Assembly (NCBI RefSeq): GCF_001659605.2
Contig: NC_035170.2
Coordinates: 2,666,001 to 2,730,000, forward strand
Length of the DNA stretch: 64,000 nucleotides
Reading direction: 5' to 3'
Source: Manihot esculenta
Lineage: Eukaryota > Streptophyta > Magnoliopsida > Malpighiales > Euphorbiaceae
Part shown: positions 36,947-49,769 of the stretch, in pieces
Position numbering within the stretch: the first letter of the stretch is position 1
Layout: the number at the start of each line of letters is the position of its first letter
Made by a program: the position numbers and the translations under genes
Notes under the pieces: model-generated
The model's database searches: none
Seen by the model: only the letters and a program-made list of their open reading frames with translations
Told to the model about the DNA's origin: nothing

Positions 36947-38180
36947 CATTTTAAAAATGAGATTATTATAAGAAAAAATTTACAAAACAGAATATTACCC
37001 ATTATAAAAATTAAATAAAAGCTTTATTTTATTTTAATTTTTTAATTTTAAAATAGTTACATTACCTAATTTATGGAGACATGAAAGATTTACACCAACT
37101 ATTTTTTTTCATAATAAAAATAGATATTTTTTGTACTGATTTTCTTATATTAATTATATCTAAGTTAAATCAAACACATATGATGTGTGTTAAATATGCT
37201 TAGCTCGCATTAATTAAATATTTCAAGTATTCAATTTTGATTCTGATTTCTGATAAATTATTATATATTTTTATTTTTTTGGTAGATTATTATATATTTT
37301 TATTGTATACATAATTTTTTATATTAATTATATCTGGGTTAGATATTACTATATTCGCCAAATACATACAATATCTCAGTTAGACATTACTATATCTGCC
37401 AAATACATACACATCTAAGTATTATGTACTAATTATGCTGTGGTCGTGTAAATGAAATACTTCAAGCATCAAAATTATTCATTAATTCTGCAATAAATAA
37501 ATAAAATTATTCATTAATATTAATATTTATTTGATTAATTAAGTTGTGATAAATAAGTTATTTATTTCTATTAAGAGAATTTTTTTTTTTTTAACTTTTT
37601 GCATAGTTAAAATAAGTTATTCATTATATTAAACGTCAGACATATCAAATTTTTTTTTAAATACTATATTCATTATGGAAAATATGTATTAATTATGTAA
37701 TGATAAATAAATAAAATTATTCATTGTATTAAGTGTTAGACAGTTAGATATTTGTATTTAATTATTTATAAATTTATACTTTACATTGAAAATAAATATA
37801 TTTTTAGTGACTTTAAAGATAAATTTCTTCATAATGGGGATTGAATTTCTAATAAATAATGTAAAAATATTTTCCAATTAATTTCATTAGATAATTAATG
37901 TTAGCATCAGGTGGCTTAGCAACTTCATTTGGGTTGAGTATGTATTTATAAAGAGAAATTATAAAATTGGGAGAATTAAAAAAAAATATATATATATTCT
38001 CATAATGAAAAGATAACTTCTAATTACCAACTTAAAATTATAATTTATAGTTTTGTAACGTATTTAGCAAAAATAATAATTAATCCAAATGTAAAAACCT
38101 AAAATTAATACTTGTTAGACAAAAAGGCAAAAATATAATTAATTAATAATATTTCTGGCATATATGGGAAATTTTTTTTT
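36947..38180. other. AT-rich intergenic DNA upstream of the AHL gene
   Basis: Low-complexity AT-rich text with two near copies of ATTACTATATYTGCCAAATAC (37346 and 37388 areas) but no gene or bounded element. A short foldback cannot be excluded. Confidence 0.4.
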
Positions 38181-39224
38181 GGTAATATAGAAGGGTAATA
38201 ATGGAGTGGTGTGGTGGCAGTTCATTGGTTAAACCTTTTATGGTATGTAGTGGTTGAGTGCAGAGTACAAAAGCTCATTCTACTAGGAACTTGAAACTTG
38301 TAGAGCTCAAAACCTCTGCTCCAGAGGAGACAAGCTAAAACCACTCTCTGCAAAACCGCTATGGTATATCTAGTGATACGCATATCACGAATCCTTATCG
38401 TACGCCTAGCTGATTTTTAACGTACGCCCCAGAACTGGCAAAGTTTGGCATCTGAAAATTCTGGAGGACAGGCCCCCATGGCTACAACAGAAGCTACTCT
38501 TGGCTTCCCGTACCTAGTAGCTGACAATATTTTCAGAGTTGCAGGCATTTGAGAGACGATTCTGTATCTTCATTTGACTTAAAGCTTGCACTATAGTACT
38601 AACGTATTCACGTAGCAGGTGAGTTTCGTTGCTGTTATGTTTCCAAGTTCTGAAATGGTTTGATTTGCAGCTGATTGGGGTTAGATCTCTATGAGGGAAT
38701 TGGGTTTTGGACTTGCATGTTTAGGGAATTGGTTTTGGTTATCTAAGTTGTTGGATCTGATTTATTCTCTTTTTGAATTTGGAAGCTAATGGTTAGGGTT
38801 TGATTTTTCATGCAAAACAAAAGAAACCCATGTGTCTAATGTCTGATTCATGCAACATGGATGTAGCTAATAGGCAGTTGCTAGCTGGGTTGGGTTTGGT
38901 TTGATTCTTTGGGTAAGGAATAAGGATAAGGTTTTGGATTTCTAGATATCTCTATGTATTTGGATTTTGGGTTCTTTATAAGAGATCTCTTCGGTCTGTA
39001 TCCACAAACAAACAAAGAGTGATTATAAGATATACAATCTTCGTTCTTCCATTTTTGTGTTCTTCTTCTCAGTTTGCGATTCAAACAAAGCGCGGATGGA
39101 GTGAATTGAACAACAAATTCTGACGGTAAAGACGACCGTTTTTTGGGTGCTTAAATTTTCTTTCTTTCTTTCTTTCGAAGTTAAAAGAGCGGTCCAGAGT
39201 TCGTTCTGCTGTCTGGAATCAAAC
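38181..39224 (+). promoter_or_regulatory. Promoter and 5' leader of the AHL gene, with a probable leader intron
   Basis: Genic base composition starts near 38200. A strong donor GCAG|GTGAGT at 38618-38619 and an acceptor TTCTTCTCAG near 39071 could bound a leader intron of about 450 bp. A (CTTT)n tract at 39160-39177 lies just before the start codon. Both splice sites are predictions. Confidence 0.45.
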
Positions 39225-40241
39225 ATGGCAAATCGCTGGTGGGCTGGAAATGTTGCCATGAGAGGCGTCGACCCAATATCCCCAGCTCCGTCTCTTCACC
39301 TGAGAAACCCAGAGGAAGACACTTCCTGCTTGAACCGCCTGGGTAGAAGAGAGCAAGATTTTATCGACACAAACACAACCAATAGCAGTAATAGCCCAAA
39401 AACCGCCTCCACCCCTACTCAGAACCAAAACCAAAACCAGGAAGAGCAAGAAGACAGTAAGGAAAACAACCAAGAATCTGAAGACCCAAACACAGCTCTT
39501 GAAACCGTTGAACCAGGTAGCGGAAGCTCAGGTCGGAGGCCTAGAGGGCGGCCTCCTGGTTCGAAAAACAAACCAAAACCACCCATAGTAATCACTAAAG
39601 AAAGCCCTAATTCTCTTCGAAGCCATGTTCTGGAAATCAACTCTGGCAGCGACATTGCAGATAGCATTGCAACTTTTGCTCAACGCCGCCACCGAGGGGT
39701 TTCAATATTAAGTGGAAGTGGAGTAGTGACCAATGTTACTCTCAGGCAACCTGCAGCACCTGGTGGAGTAATCACTCTCCATGGAAGATTCGAGATACTA
39801 TCGTTATCAGGTTCATTTCTTCCTGCTCCGTCACCTCCAGGAGCAACGGGGCTGACTGTGTATTTGGCTGGTGGACAAGGACAGGTTGTGGGAGGATCAG
39901 TGGTGGGGCCGCTAATGGCATCAGGACCAGTGATGGTGATAGCGGCAACATTTAGTAATGCAACTTTTGAGAGATTACCATCAGAGGAACAAGAGCAGGA
40001 GCAGGAAGGCTCGCAATTGCAGGAGCAAGTGAATTCAGGGACTAATAATAATAACAACAATACAGCTGCAGGTGGAGTTGGTGGAAATGGTAATAATAAT
40101 TCAGGGTCTCAATCTTCTCAGCCAATTAGCGAGCATGGTTCAATGCCTGTCTACAATTTGCCTCCTAATTTGTTACCCAATGGGCAAATGCCACATGAGA
40201 TGTTCTGGGGTCCTCCTCGTCATCCACCTCCCAATTACTGA
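39225..40241 (+). CDS. AHL: AT-hook motif nuclear-localized (AHL) protein, 338 aa
   Basis: This single-exon coding region starts at the first in-frame ATG; upstream in-frame sequence lacks an ATG. One type-I AT-hook, [12 protein letters not shown], occupies about residues 105-116 and binds the minor groove of AT-rich DNA. A PPC/DUF296 domain follows (about residues 125-252), with the conserved GRFEIL at 187-192 that mediates AHL multimerisation and partner recruitment. One hook with an intronless coding region is the clade A, type-I pattern. The N-terminus MANRWW is typical of the family; residues about 60-95 are Q/N/E-rich, and the tail is E/Q-rich then N-rich and disordered. Relatives act in nuclei as matrix-associated regulators of growth and flowering. 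Which Arabidopsis paralogue it matches is not claimed. Confidence 0.95.
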   Translation: MANRWWAGNVAMRGVDPISPAPSLHLRNPEEDTSCLNRLGRREQDFIDTNTTNSSNSPKTASTPTQNQNQNQEEQEDSKENNQESEDPNTALETVEPGSGSSGRRPRGRPPGSKNKPKPPIVITKESPNSLRSHVLEINSGSDIADSIATFAQRRHRGVSILSGSGVVTNVTLRQPAAPGGVITLHGRFEILSLSGSFLPAPSPPGATGLTVYLAGGQGQVVGGSVVGPLMASGPVMVIAATFSNATFERLPSEEQEQEQEGSQLQEQVNSGTNNNNNNTAAGGVGGNGNNNSGSQSSQPISEHGSMPVYNLPPNLLPNGQMPHEMFWGPPRHPPPNY

Positions 40242-42680
40242 ATGTGTGTGTTTGAGAAGAGTGGTTAGTTTTGTATTAGCCGACTGATAAAATGTAGTGG
40301 AAATTTTCATGTAAGAATACAGCAAGGAAGAGGTAGGACATTTTGTTTTAGTTTCATGTGAAAATTAGCTACCTTATGCTTAGGTTGTCCTTAAACTTTT
40401 GGATGTACCTCTTTTATTTTCTCTAATCAACCTCTTTTTTTCCTTGGAAGAATTTTATATTTTTATGCTGTAGGCAAAGAAGCATGTTCAAGAACTCAAG
40501 TTGGTGCTAGCTAATTCAAATTTGTGGCAGGAATAATCAAACTATAGACAAGAACTCTTCTTTTTCCATTTTTGTTTTTTGGTAAGCATATATATGCCTG
40601 AGTTTTATCTTGTATGGCTTTATTTTCTTTCATGGAATGATTATGATCTGTGAAGCAGTCAATCTGATGACTGCATAACTCTTTACTTTATAAATGGGAA
40701 GAGGGTTTGATTTCTCACCTCTTCCCATAAATGGGTTCGACTCAAAGACTCCAACTTGGTCCAACTTTTGAAGGCATTGAATTCAACATTATTGGCTTAT
40801 ATATAGACCATTATTGTCTAGACTCGATTCACAGTCACATGTTTGTCTTGACTCCATAGTGGGTAAGTTTTTTGGTTCTCATATCTTGTATCTTTGCTGC
40901 AAGTTGAGTTGAATGTTTTACATTTTCTGCTTTGGGGGCCATATGGCCATTCCTAGCTTAGCATATCCAGTTTGACACCTGGCACTATACAGTACCATTT
41001 TAACTATTTAAGTATAAGCATCTTTTATCTTTGCCTGAGTATAAACGTCTAGGGTTAAATCAATGGCCTGATACCTGTATCCTTATGTGTTACAAGCTAA
41101 TTGAGCAAAAAAGGAGCACGTCAAAATTGAACGAGGAATTGTTCAATAATGGCTGCCATTTTCTTTAATTAGGTCCTACCAATAATGATATTATTCTTTC
41201 AGTTAACAATAAAAGAAAAAAGAAGAAGAAAATGGCTATCGAGCTTTCATTTTCATTTATTTGGGATTATCCCAATGCAAATGTGTTTATACTAAGAGCA
41301 TTTTATCACAGCAGAAGACTATCCCACAAGTTTTGGAGAGGTGTTGTAGTTTAGTCCATATTAATTAGTCTATTTTGGTCAAAGGTGGTTGATGTAAAGA
41401 TCATTTATTTCAAGATGGTAGATGGATATAATGAAGAAACGTGCATGAACAATCAATATTAATTGTAAGCCATTTGTATTTCTGACATGACTCCTGATAG
41501 ATGTGATCAAGTGTGACAATTTTTGACTTGTATTTTGCCAAATTTAAGGAATTATTTATATTTATGCTCATATATACTACAGTTTCTAGAACTAGAAGAA
41601 ATTTGCATGTGAGTTGGTAATACTGGCAATGTGAACAATTTCCTGTGTTAGGTGCAGAGAAGTTGTAAGGTGTGTTGTTCGTGTCATTATAAGATGGAAG
41701 GCTCCATTGGTAGTTGGAATTAATTGTTTGACATTTAATTTTTTTTCTGTATATCAATCTTCTCCTGTCATCTACTATTTCCGAAGATACTGAGTGAGTC
41801 TGATGAAGAAGATAGTTCATTCTTTCTAATTCAAATCACTCTTTATACAATTGTATCTTATTTTCAATCCTTTCAACTCCCCAACTCCCCATTTAAGCAT
41901 ATTAGGAATTTAAATCTTCATAATAAATGTTAGTTATAAATTATATAAAAAAACAAATATTTATTATTTGGGTATCACTTGATATATTATTGGACATTTT
42001 AATAAATATTGGAGATTTTAATAAATTTTAGATTGATTTGTTTATTTAAGGATCGTGATATATTTAAAAATATTATTTTAGGGATTAATGTAAACTTTTA
42101 TTATAATTTTAAGGGATTAAAATAAATTTTTTTACATTTTTTTAAATATTTATTAAGAGCATTTTATTTTTATTTTTAGAGTGAGAATTCAGTACGACTA
42201 TAATAATATACATCTTTTATAAAAAAGAAAAAAAATTTCATAAATAGTCATCTTTCCATTAACCATGGAAAATTAATTCCTCAAAGTGCATGGTGATTGT
42301 TCTCAATAATGCTAGATTAAACTTGAAATTTCTCATTGGAAACAAATAAATTTAGTTTAGAGAAGATTAGAGGAATGGGGAGAATACTAAGGGCTAGTAT
42401 GGATGAGAAATTCTTAGTATGATATTTTAATTTTTAAGTGGTTGAAAATACAAATTGATTTGTACTTGAGTGTGAAATTTTTTCAATATTTCTAATATTG
42501 AAATTGATATAAGAATTGTTGAAAAAAGCACAAAATATTAATGTATTTAAAATTAATTTAAATATCACACACCCTTAAAAAAGTATTTTCTATGCCATAT
42601 CCTTTTATATTTTGCTTAAGCAAAATGTTAACTATTAAATGAATTTAGATATGAAGAGGTAAGGCAGAATTTCATCAAAG
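40242..42680. other. AHL 3' region and intergenic DNA
   Basis: The first 200-250 bases are the likely 3' UTR. After that there is no recognisable gene. An open minus-strand frame at 41410-41820 resembles nothing I know and is not supported by codon pattern. Confidence 0.4.
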
Positions 42681-42689
42681 TTCTTTTTT

Positions 42690-44800
42690 TTTTCTTTAAG
42701 ATAAATTTATTTAAAAAAATGCCCAAGGTCCAAGTACATGAAAGTCCAATACAAGAACAGCAAAGTCTAAGGCCCAACAAAAAAAAAAAACAGCAATCTG
42801 AACCCTAAGAACCCTAGACTGGAAAGGCAACCAAAAAGAGCTTCAAACCCAGTTGATAAATATTCCACATTACTGAAGCTCTTCCCCTTCTGAAATTGTC
42901 GGCCATGCAAAGCATCAAACAACATCTAAACTTGATAGAAATTCTAACAATAGCCTAATAGGCTTTACAAACCAACGAAAAATCTAGAGAAAACCATCAA
43001 GTAAATTGCAACTTCAATTGAAGAAAAAGTTAAGACAACCAACCATAACTCTCTGGACAGGAGAGCACTATTGCCATCAAAAGATAGGATTGCCAATCAT
43101 TGCAACTGAACACAAGCATCGAATGATCTCAAAATGAATCTCGATACAAAAAAAAAAGAAAGGAGACTCTTCCATAATCAAGTTAGAGAATTACCGTGGA
43201 TCTAATAAAGACACCATCTCAAAAGACGCTAACGACATAGGAGAAGGAGTTCCAGAAGCTTCATCGTCCCTCATTTGTTGGTTTTCAATCTTGCACAGCC
43301 CAGATCTAGATAAAAACAAATAAAAAGAAAATGCTATGTTTCATTCAAGATGATTGATGGGTGTAGAAATCACTGAAAATAAATTTTATATTTAAAATAA
43401 AATTTATAATAATAGTAAGTAGAGTCCAATTCATAGGGATTAATAAGTAAATTAATTTTATTGAAAAAAATAATTTGAACATAAAAAAATAAAAAATAAA
43501 TAAAATTAATTAATTAAATTTAAGGGAGAATAAGACAAGAAATATTTAATAAAAAGAAGAATTTTAATTTTAATTTTATTGATTTATCATAAATATAAAA
43601 ATAATTTATAAATTAATTATTAATAAACTAATTATAAATATCGAAAACGTTTCAGATATCCTGTCATTCTTTAGATTTTAAACTAATTAAGAAGTTAAGA
43701 GATGTTCGTTAATTAGTTTTACCTCGTGCTGGATAGCCACTAGTTTTTTCTTCACTATTCTCGACTACCTTTCCTTTATCAAGGAATAATTATTGGTTGA
43801 AACATAAATAACTTGCGTCGTTCTGTGAGACGCCCCATCTATTGACGTCTCGGATTCATCCAAAAAGAAGAAATTGCGAAGTACATCTTGCCTTTCAATG
43901 TCCTCGAGTAAGCGAGTTTTTCAAAGGACATGCTCACATTAATCCCTGCACTCAAGTTGTCTGTTTTATCTCTATTTCCTCATATCACCCACTTCAATTT
44001 TAGTCATGAGTTTAATAGTTGAATAAAGAGTCCAAAAATCTTGTATATGTGCCCGCTTTGTAGTATCAACTCCGATATACATGATATGCCTAAGAAGATG
44101 GGCCAAAGCAGTAAGTGGGGGAGCGGTTTGAAATTTGGTAAACAAGATGACATGGGATGGAGGAAAATCTCTTTAACTCATTGGTAATAGAATCAATTCA
44201 ATCTTGGTCACCCTTTTCTCTACACTATATTCCTCCAGGTTTCGACCTTCTTCAAGAATGTTTTAAACTCAGTCATATCTCTTGAATTTGTTGTCACAAT
44301 CCGCTTACTCTATTAAAAATCAAGTGCCACATTCTTTTGTATCAGCCACAAATACTGAAAAGTTCCTTTATGTACTTTCCTTATAAACTCCTTGTTGGAG
44401 TTTATCAACTCTCTTGAATAACAAATGTGACATTCTTGCAATAAAATTGAAGTTTATCATTTCATATCCCCATTTTCTTAGGTATAGTGTGAACACTCCA
44501 TATCCATAGGACTTTACACTTTCATTCTTTGAATAAGTTTAGCTTTATAGTTTGATCATATAAATGTTGTTCTTTATATGTCTGCACAGTCACAATTCCC
44601 AATAATATTAATAAATAAGTTCATATTGAAAAGAAAATTATTTACCTCCATCCCACAATAAGGATTGAGGTTCTGGGATTCCATCCCTGCCTACTTCATA
44701 GGCATTAGCTCGTAATTCACGCCATTGATAAATGTTCCTCTAGTTCACTTCTGCAGTATTGCTCATAGTCTCTCCTATGTCATATTCAATATTCTTGCAC
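42690..44800 (-). repeat. Unidentified repeat-like region, possibly old transposon pieces
   Basis: At 42690-43320 the minus strand reads like a leader with ATGAGGGACGATGAAGCTTC and ends in a T/A-rich tail, LINE-like in style but without ORF2 motifs. At 43700-44660 the minus strand holds broken frames (for example EKLAYSRTLKGKMYFA near 43900) of a protein I cannot name. No boundaries or target duplications were found. Confidence 0.3.
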
Positions 44801-46201
44801 CATTCCTGCAAGCAAAAGAAAATACATGAGAGGTCACTGCCTTAGTTTTGTCTTAGAAGGCCTCCTGCCTCAGTTCTGTCTTAGGAGGCCTCTTGCCTCA
44901 ATTCTATCTTGGGAGGCCTCTTGCCTCAACTTTGAGTGGAATGGTATCGGGATTCTCAAATGGCCTTAAGCTCTATTGGCTCATCCTCCCCCTTATCACT
45001 ACACCCGGAGGTCATTACTCTCTCTCCAAGGGTCACAAAAAGGGAGTATATAGCACCTAGTCATTACCCTCTCTCCAGAAGACATTTCCAATGGAGTGTG
45101 CAGTATTAAGTCATTACCTCTCTCCTAATGGTGTCCCCAGTGGAGCGTGCAACACCTCTAGTTAATATGGCCAATCTAGTTAGAAGGCTTACGCTTTTGT
45201 CTTCTTTGCCTCACAAATGTTCGTACTACTACTCCTCGTAGCTTCATAATTGGGAGGTCACTGCCTCCCCCCTTTCATCACTTTACACTCAGGATCACCC
45301 CATCGGGTGTCATTCGTATGAAAAAGGTTTTTGGTGGCCTCAATCTCCTGACAATTTGGCTATCATAGCCAACAATGTTCATTTTTCCCTCTCTAGTGCC
45401 TAAAGGCCCTTCTAACCAGAATCAATCTCCAACACTTTCCCTTCTTAGGTGGCATAGACATCCAACCAGGCAGAACCATTCTCACCCTTCTCTCAAGGGC
45501 CTTCGTGCCCGTGCCAAACTTTGTCATTCCTTTATATTGCTCGCAGATCTTTCTTGCTCTGATACCAATTGTCACGGTTTCAGATTTTAGTAATCGCCTG
45601 GAACCATGCGGCACTTGACTTGAACACCTTCAAGCCAAGCCAGCCTTAAGAATCACCCGATACCCTATCAATATGAATATCCTGATTAGTCAAGTTTGTA
45701 TAAATGGACAACGAAGCCAACAGGCAGCATTCCATCAGAAGCCTCACAGTAGGCACAAAAGATAAAAATTGAACATGAGAATTTATGAACAGACTACTTA
45801 TTTTATTATAAGGGGCAAAATAGTAATTATACATTATCATAGACACAATTGTTACAATAATTCTCACCTCCCTTGTAGATAGGGGGGATGGTCTACAAGG
45901 AGTGAGGGCAAAACTCAGGATCTCTGTAGGCCTACAGTAGCCAACTGGGTCCAGCCCCAGCCGGTGGCCAACTAGTCGCTCCCCCTAAAAAGTCTTAGGA
46001 ACAACTAGGCTTGTGGCAGGAGGAGACATCAACATGTCTCATATGACACCCCAAAATAAATACATAGAAAGGAATTACAACAAATTGTATCGGCCCTTAT
46101 CTTCCTACTAATTACTACTAATTTATCCCACTATTGCTTCCTGGGAATTTCAATGTTGGAAAATTATAGTTTTGGTCCCTGATAACTCTATGACCCTGAC
46201 A
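44800..46201 (-). mobile_element. Non-coding LTR element (LARD/TRIM-like), left end not found
   Basis: An LTR at 45570-46201 (minus strand TGTCAGGGTCATAGAG...ACCGTGACA) is directly followed by a tRNA-Met-type primer site (TTGGTATCAGAGC, 45556-45568). The inner sequence has no gag or pol but contains tandem units: AGGCCTCCTGCCTCA-type repeats (44840-44935) and a unit of about 60 bp with GTCATTACCTCTCTCC (45010-45140). No second LTR was found to the left, so the element is truncated or extends in a form I did not recognise. Confidence 0.55.
45570..46201 (-). repeat. LTR of the non-coding element (632 bp)
   Basis: On the + strand it starts TGTCACGG and ends CCCTGACA, so the termini are TGTCA/TGACA inverted repeats, and the primer site abuts its inner end. 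It is followed at 46202 by AT-rich flank. Confidence 0.65.
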
Positions 46202-46551
46202 GAAGTATTTGATTCTAACTAATAAATGCAAGATACTCGGTTCATTTAAATTAGATTATATTATTTCTTATGAGAGTTTTATGCAACCTAATTCACCACT
46301 TATTTCAGATTAAACTAAATAATTACGGATTTAATCAATCTGAATAGTAATATATTATTTTAACAACCGTGCAGCGGACTTTTATTGCAATAATTAATAT
46401 AATAATAACAAACGCTAGTTACAAAAACAATATAAATATCAATAATAATTAAATAAATAATATAATCACGTAAATCTCACAATCAATTAAATTAAAATCT
46501 TAATTATTCTTTAACTAAAAAAAAAAAATTTAACCACATATATTTATGGTT

Positions 46552-46639
46552 CAAACACTATAATGAGAAGAGTATTTTCAACTTTCTAAACTAATTAAGA
46601 ATGAGAGATGAGATCTAACTCAAACACTATAATGAGAAG
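46552..46639. repeat. 69-bp tandem duplication, second copy split by the young element
   Basis: CAAACACTATAATGAGAAG occurs at 46552 and again at 46621. After the first copy comes CTAAACTAATTAAGAATGAG. After the second, the element intervenes and the same text resumes at about 54048 (TTAAACTAATTAAGAATGAG). This independently confirms the insertion point at AGAAG. Confidence 0.75.
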
Positions 46640-47339
46640 TGATAAATATTTTCCTCTTCCTGGTCCATGATAGATCTGGTTTTCTTCTGGGTCCCTTCTT
46701 GCTGGGCTCCCTGATGGGTCTCTCCATGTTTTACCTGGTGAAAGGACCTGTAAAATAAGAAAGAATGGTCAGGGGCCTACCGGGTGTGCCCCGGCAGAGG
46801 CCCTCCGACGCTCAAGTCAGATTTTATGGCTCAGAGTAGTATATTTAGGCAAGGGTTACAGAAAGAATAAAAATGGTGTCCAGGAAGGAAAAGGAAGAAG
46901 AAGAGAGAGCCCTCTGCGTGGCCTCTACCGTGATATATATATCTGTCTCTCTGCCATAATGCTAGCTGTCTTCTGTCGCCTAGCTTCGTATGTACGGATG
47001 TGTCAGGCGCCTGCTCCATGCGTAACGGCCATTAATTCTCCTCTGATACATATGATTCTCCTCTGATACGCATGCGGAAGGACCTACCAGCGGGGCATCT
47101 TGGTCATTTTCCCCTTTCCGGGCTGGGTTGAATGGTAGGGCTGAAGTTGAGCCTGGTGAGGGCCTGATTACTGGGCCGAGAGGTTTGGGCTGGTTTGCTT
47201 GAGGAGTCTAGGCGGAGTCCGGCCCTGTGACTGAGCGGGCTGGACCTGGCTCTCGAGGGGAATATTGAAGCCTTCGGATCATGGACTGTTTTCATGGGCC
47301 TGGCCTTTATACCGGGGTGAAGAAATCCAGCGATCATCA
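46640..47339 (-). repeat. 3' LTR of the young element
   Basis: It has TG...CA ends and the purine tract on its inner side. A short internal duplication ATTCTCCTCTGATAC occurs twice (about 47034 and 47051). Confidence 0.92.
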
Positions 47340-47340
47340 A

Positions 47341-47357
47341 TTGCCCCTTTATCTCCT
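47341..47357 (-). promoter_or_regulatory. Polypurine tract
   Basis: AGGAGATAAAGGGGCAA on the minus strand directly abuts the 3' LTR, as needed for plus-strand DNA priming. Confidence 0.65.
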
Positions 47358-47984
47358 CAGCAGTTATTCCATGACTGGTGAGGGGATAAATCTTTAAACT
47401 CTATTCATGACCGTGTGGTCTGAGAACTGCTCCTGTCGAAAGTATCCCTTTCTTGCCTTTTTATTATTTTTGCCTGAGCGTTGGACTCTTGTATATGTTT
47501 TTTGCCCCTGAGTATTTATGGGCTGTCTTCTTTCGAGCATTTTGCGGGCTCTTTGTTGCTTGGACCTTTCTCTAGGTCAGCTGAGTTGGTTTAGTGTGAG
47601 CGGTCAATTCTCGAGGTCGTTGCCTCTCATGATTGCCCTTGATTCTCTGTTTGGCTTTGTATTTTGGTATGCAGTTTGCTTAGGAATCGCCCTGCCTTAA
47701 TTCGGTCTGTCTTATCGGGTTTACCAGTACTGCGCTCGTTTTCTTGAGATCGGCATGATGCTTTGGTACTTTTGGCTGTTGTGTGAGATTAAAGTCTATC
47801 TACCTGATGACTTGAGCTCCTTTGGGAGGTCGGAGTTTAGCTTTTTCATTTATGGTCCCGTGCCCCAATCTTTTATGTGAGATCAGAACTATGTTCTTTA
47901 TGAGTTGTTTTTGCTTGTTGCACCGGATGATCTTGGGGATTCTGGCTATTTTTGCTCCGGGAGATCTTTGAGATCTTTGCCGGT

Positions 47985-48255
47985 CTTCTACCTCAGTGAG
48001 GTCTTCTGCCTCATTGAGGTCTTCTGCCTCTTTGAGGTCTTCTGCCTCTTTGAGGTTTTCTGCCTCTTTGAGGTCTTCTGCCTCTTTGAGGTCTTCTGCC
48101 TTTTTGAGGTCTTCTGCCTCTTTTGAGGTCTTCTGCCTCTTTGAGGTCTTCTGCCTCTTTGAGGTCTTCTGCCTCATTGAGGTCTTCTGCCTCATTGAGG
48201 TCTTCTGCCTCATTGAGGTCTTCTGCCTTTTTGAGGTCTTCTGCCTCTTTTGAGG
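47985..48255. repeat. 18-bp tandem array
   Basis: About 14-15 copies of GAGGTCTTCTGCCTCTTT, with CATT/TTTT variants and two units lengthened by one T. It begins after CTACCTCAGTGAGGTC. Confidence 0.9.
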
Positions 48256-49425
48256 TCTTCTCTTGTCAAGACCTTATTGAGGTCTTCCTTTGCTAGGACC
48301 TCAGTGAGGTCTTCTTTTGTCAAGACCTTATTGAGGTCTTCCTTTGTCAAGACCTCATTGAGGTCTTCTCTTGTCAGGACCTCAGTGAGGTCTTCTTTTA
48401 CTAGGACCTCAGAGAGGTCTTCTTTTGTCAAGACCTTGTTGAGGTCTTCTTTTGCTAGGACCTCAGTGAGGTCTTCTTTTGGTGGGACCTCAGTGAGGTC
48501 TTCTTTTGTCAAGACCTTGTTGAGGTCTTCTTTTGCTAGGACCTCAGTGAGGTCTTCTTTTACTAGGACCTCAGTGAGGTCTTCTTCTGTCAAGACCTTG
48601 TTGAGGTCTTCTTTTGCTAGGACCTCAGTGAGGTCTTCTTTTGTCAAGACCTCGTTGAGGTCTTCTCTTGGTGAGACCTCATTGAGGTCTTCTTTTGCTA
48701 GGACCTCAGTGAGGTCTTGTTTTGTCAAGACCTCGTTGAGGTCTTCTCTTGGTGAGACCTCATTGAGGTCTTCTTTTGCTAGGACCTCAGTGAGGTCTTC
48801 TTTTGTCAAGACCTCGTTGAGGTCTTCTCTTGGTGAGACCTCATTGAGGTCTTCTTTTGCTAAGACCTTATTGAGGTCTTCCTTTGTCAAGACCTCATTG
48901 AGGTCTTCTCTTGTCAGGACCTCAGTGAGGTCTTCTTTTGTCAAGACCTTGTTGAGGTCTTCTTTTGCTAGGACCTCAGTGAGGTCTTCTTTTGCCAGGA
49001 CCTCAGTGAGGTCTTCTTTTGCTAGGACCTCAGTGAAGTCTTCTTTTGGTGGGACCTTAGTGAGGTCTTCTTTTGTCAAGACCTTGTTGAGGTCTTCTTT
49101 TGCTAGGACCTCAGTGAGGTCTTCTTTTACTAGGACCTCAGTGAGGTCTTCTTCTGTCAAGACCTTGTTGAGGTCTTCTTTTGCTAGGACCTCAGTGAGG
49201 TCTTCTTTTGTCAAGACCTCGTTGAGGTCTTCTCTTGGTGAGACCTCATTGAGGTCTTCTTTTGCTAGGACCTTAGTGAGGTCTTCTTTTGTCAAGACCT
49301 CGTTGAGGTCTTCTCTTGGTGAGACCTCATTGAGGTCTTCTTTTGCTAAGACCTTATTGAGGTCTTCCTTTGTCAAGACCTCATTGAGGTCTTCTCTTGT
49401 CAGGACCTCAGTGAGGTCTTCTTTT
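48255..49425. repeat. 27-bp palindromic tandem array, part 1
   Basis: About 43 copies of a unit centred on the near-perfect palindrome GACCTCAGTGAGGTC followed by TTCTTTTGCTAG or variants (TGTCAA, TGGTGA, TACTAG). The period is a multiple of three without stops, so both strands are open. On the element's sense (minus) strand it reads as a nonapeptide series of EDLTEVLAK type. Confidence 0.92.
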
Positions 49426-49769
49426 CTTGTATCCGGGAGACCTTGGGGATCCCGGTCTCGTATCCGGGAGATCTTGGGGATCCCGGTCTTGTATCCGGGA
49501 GATCTTGGGGATCCCGGTCTTGAATCCGGGAGATCTTGGGGATCCCGGTCTTAAATCCGGGAGATCTTGGGGATCCCGGTCTTGTATCCGGGAGATCTTG
49601 GGAATCCCGGTCTTGAATCCGGGAGATCTTGGGGATTCCGGTCTTGTATCCGGGAGATCTTGGGGATCCCGGTCTTGAATCCGGGAGATCTTGGGGATCC
49701 CGGTCTTGTATCCGGGAGATCTTGGGGATCCCGATCTTGTATCCGGGAGATCTTGGGGATCCCGGTCTT
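49426..49769. repeat. 31-bp palindromic tandem array A
   Basis: About 11 copies of a unit containing ATCCGGGAGATCTTGGGGAT followed by CCCGGTCTTGT, with TGT/TGA/TAA variants. CCGGGA and TCCCGG arms make each unit a potential hairpin. Confidence 0.92.

Noticed and set aside
39147..39224. Longer AHL start
   Set aside because: The in-frame extension begins with a non-ATG codon. The first ATG at 39225 gives the family's usual MAN start.
39219..40060. Minus-strand frames over the AHL gene
   Set aside because: They mirror the AHL coding sequence; the sense strand has the AT-hook and PPC domain.
46831..47340. Small frames repeated at 53521-54030
   Set aside because: They are LTR sequence. Their identity at the two sites shows only that the LTRs are identical.
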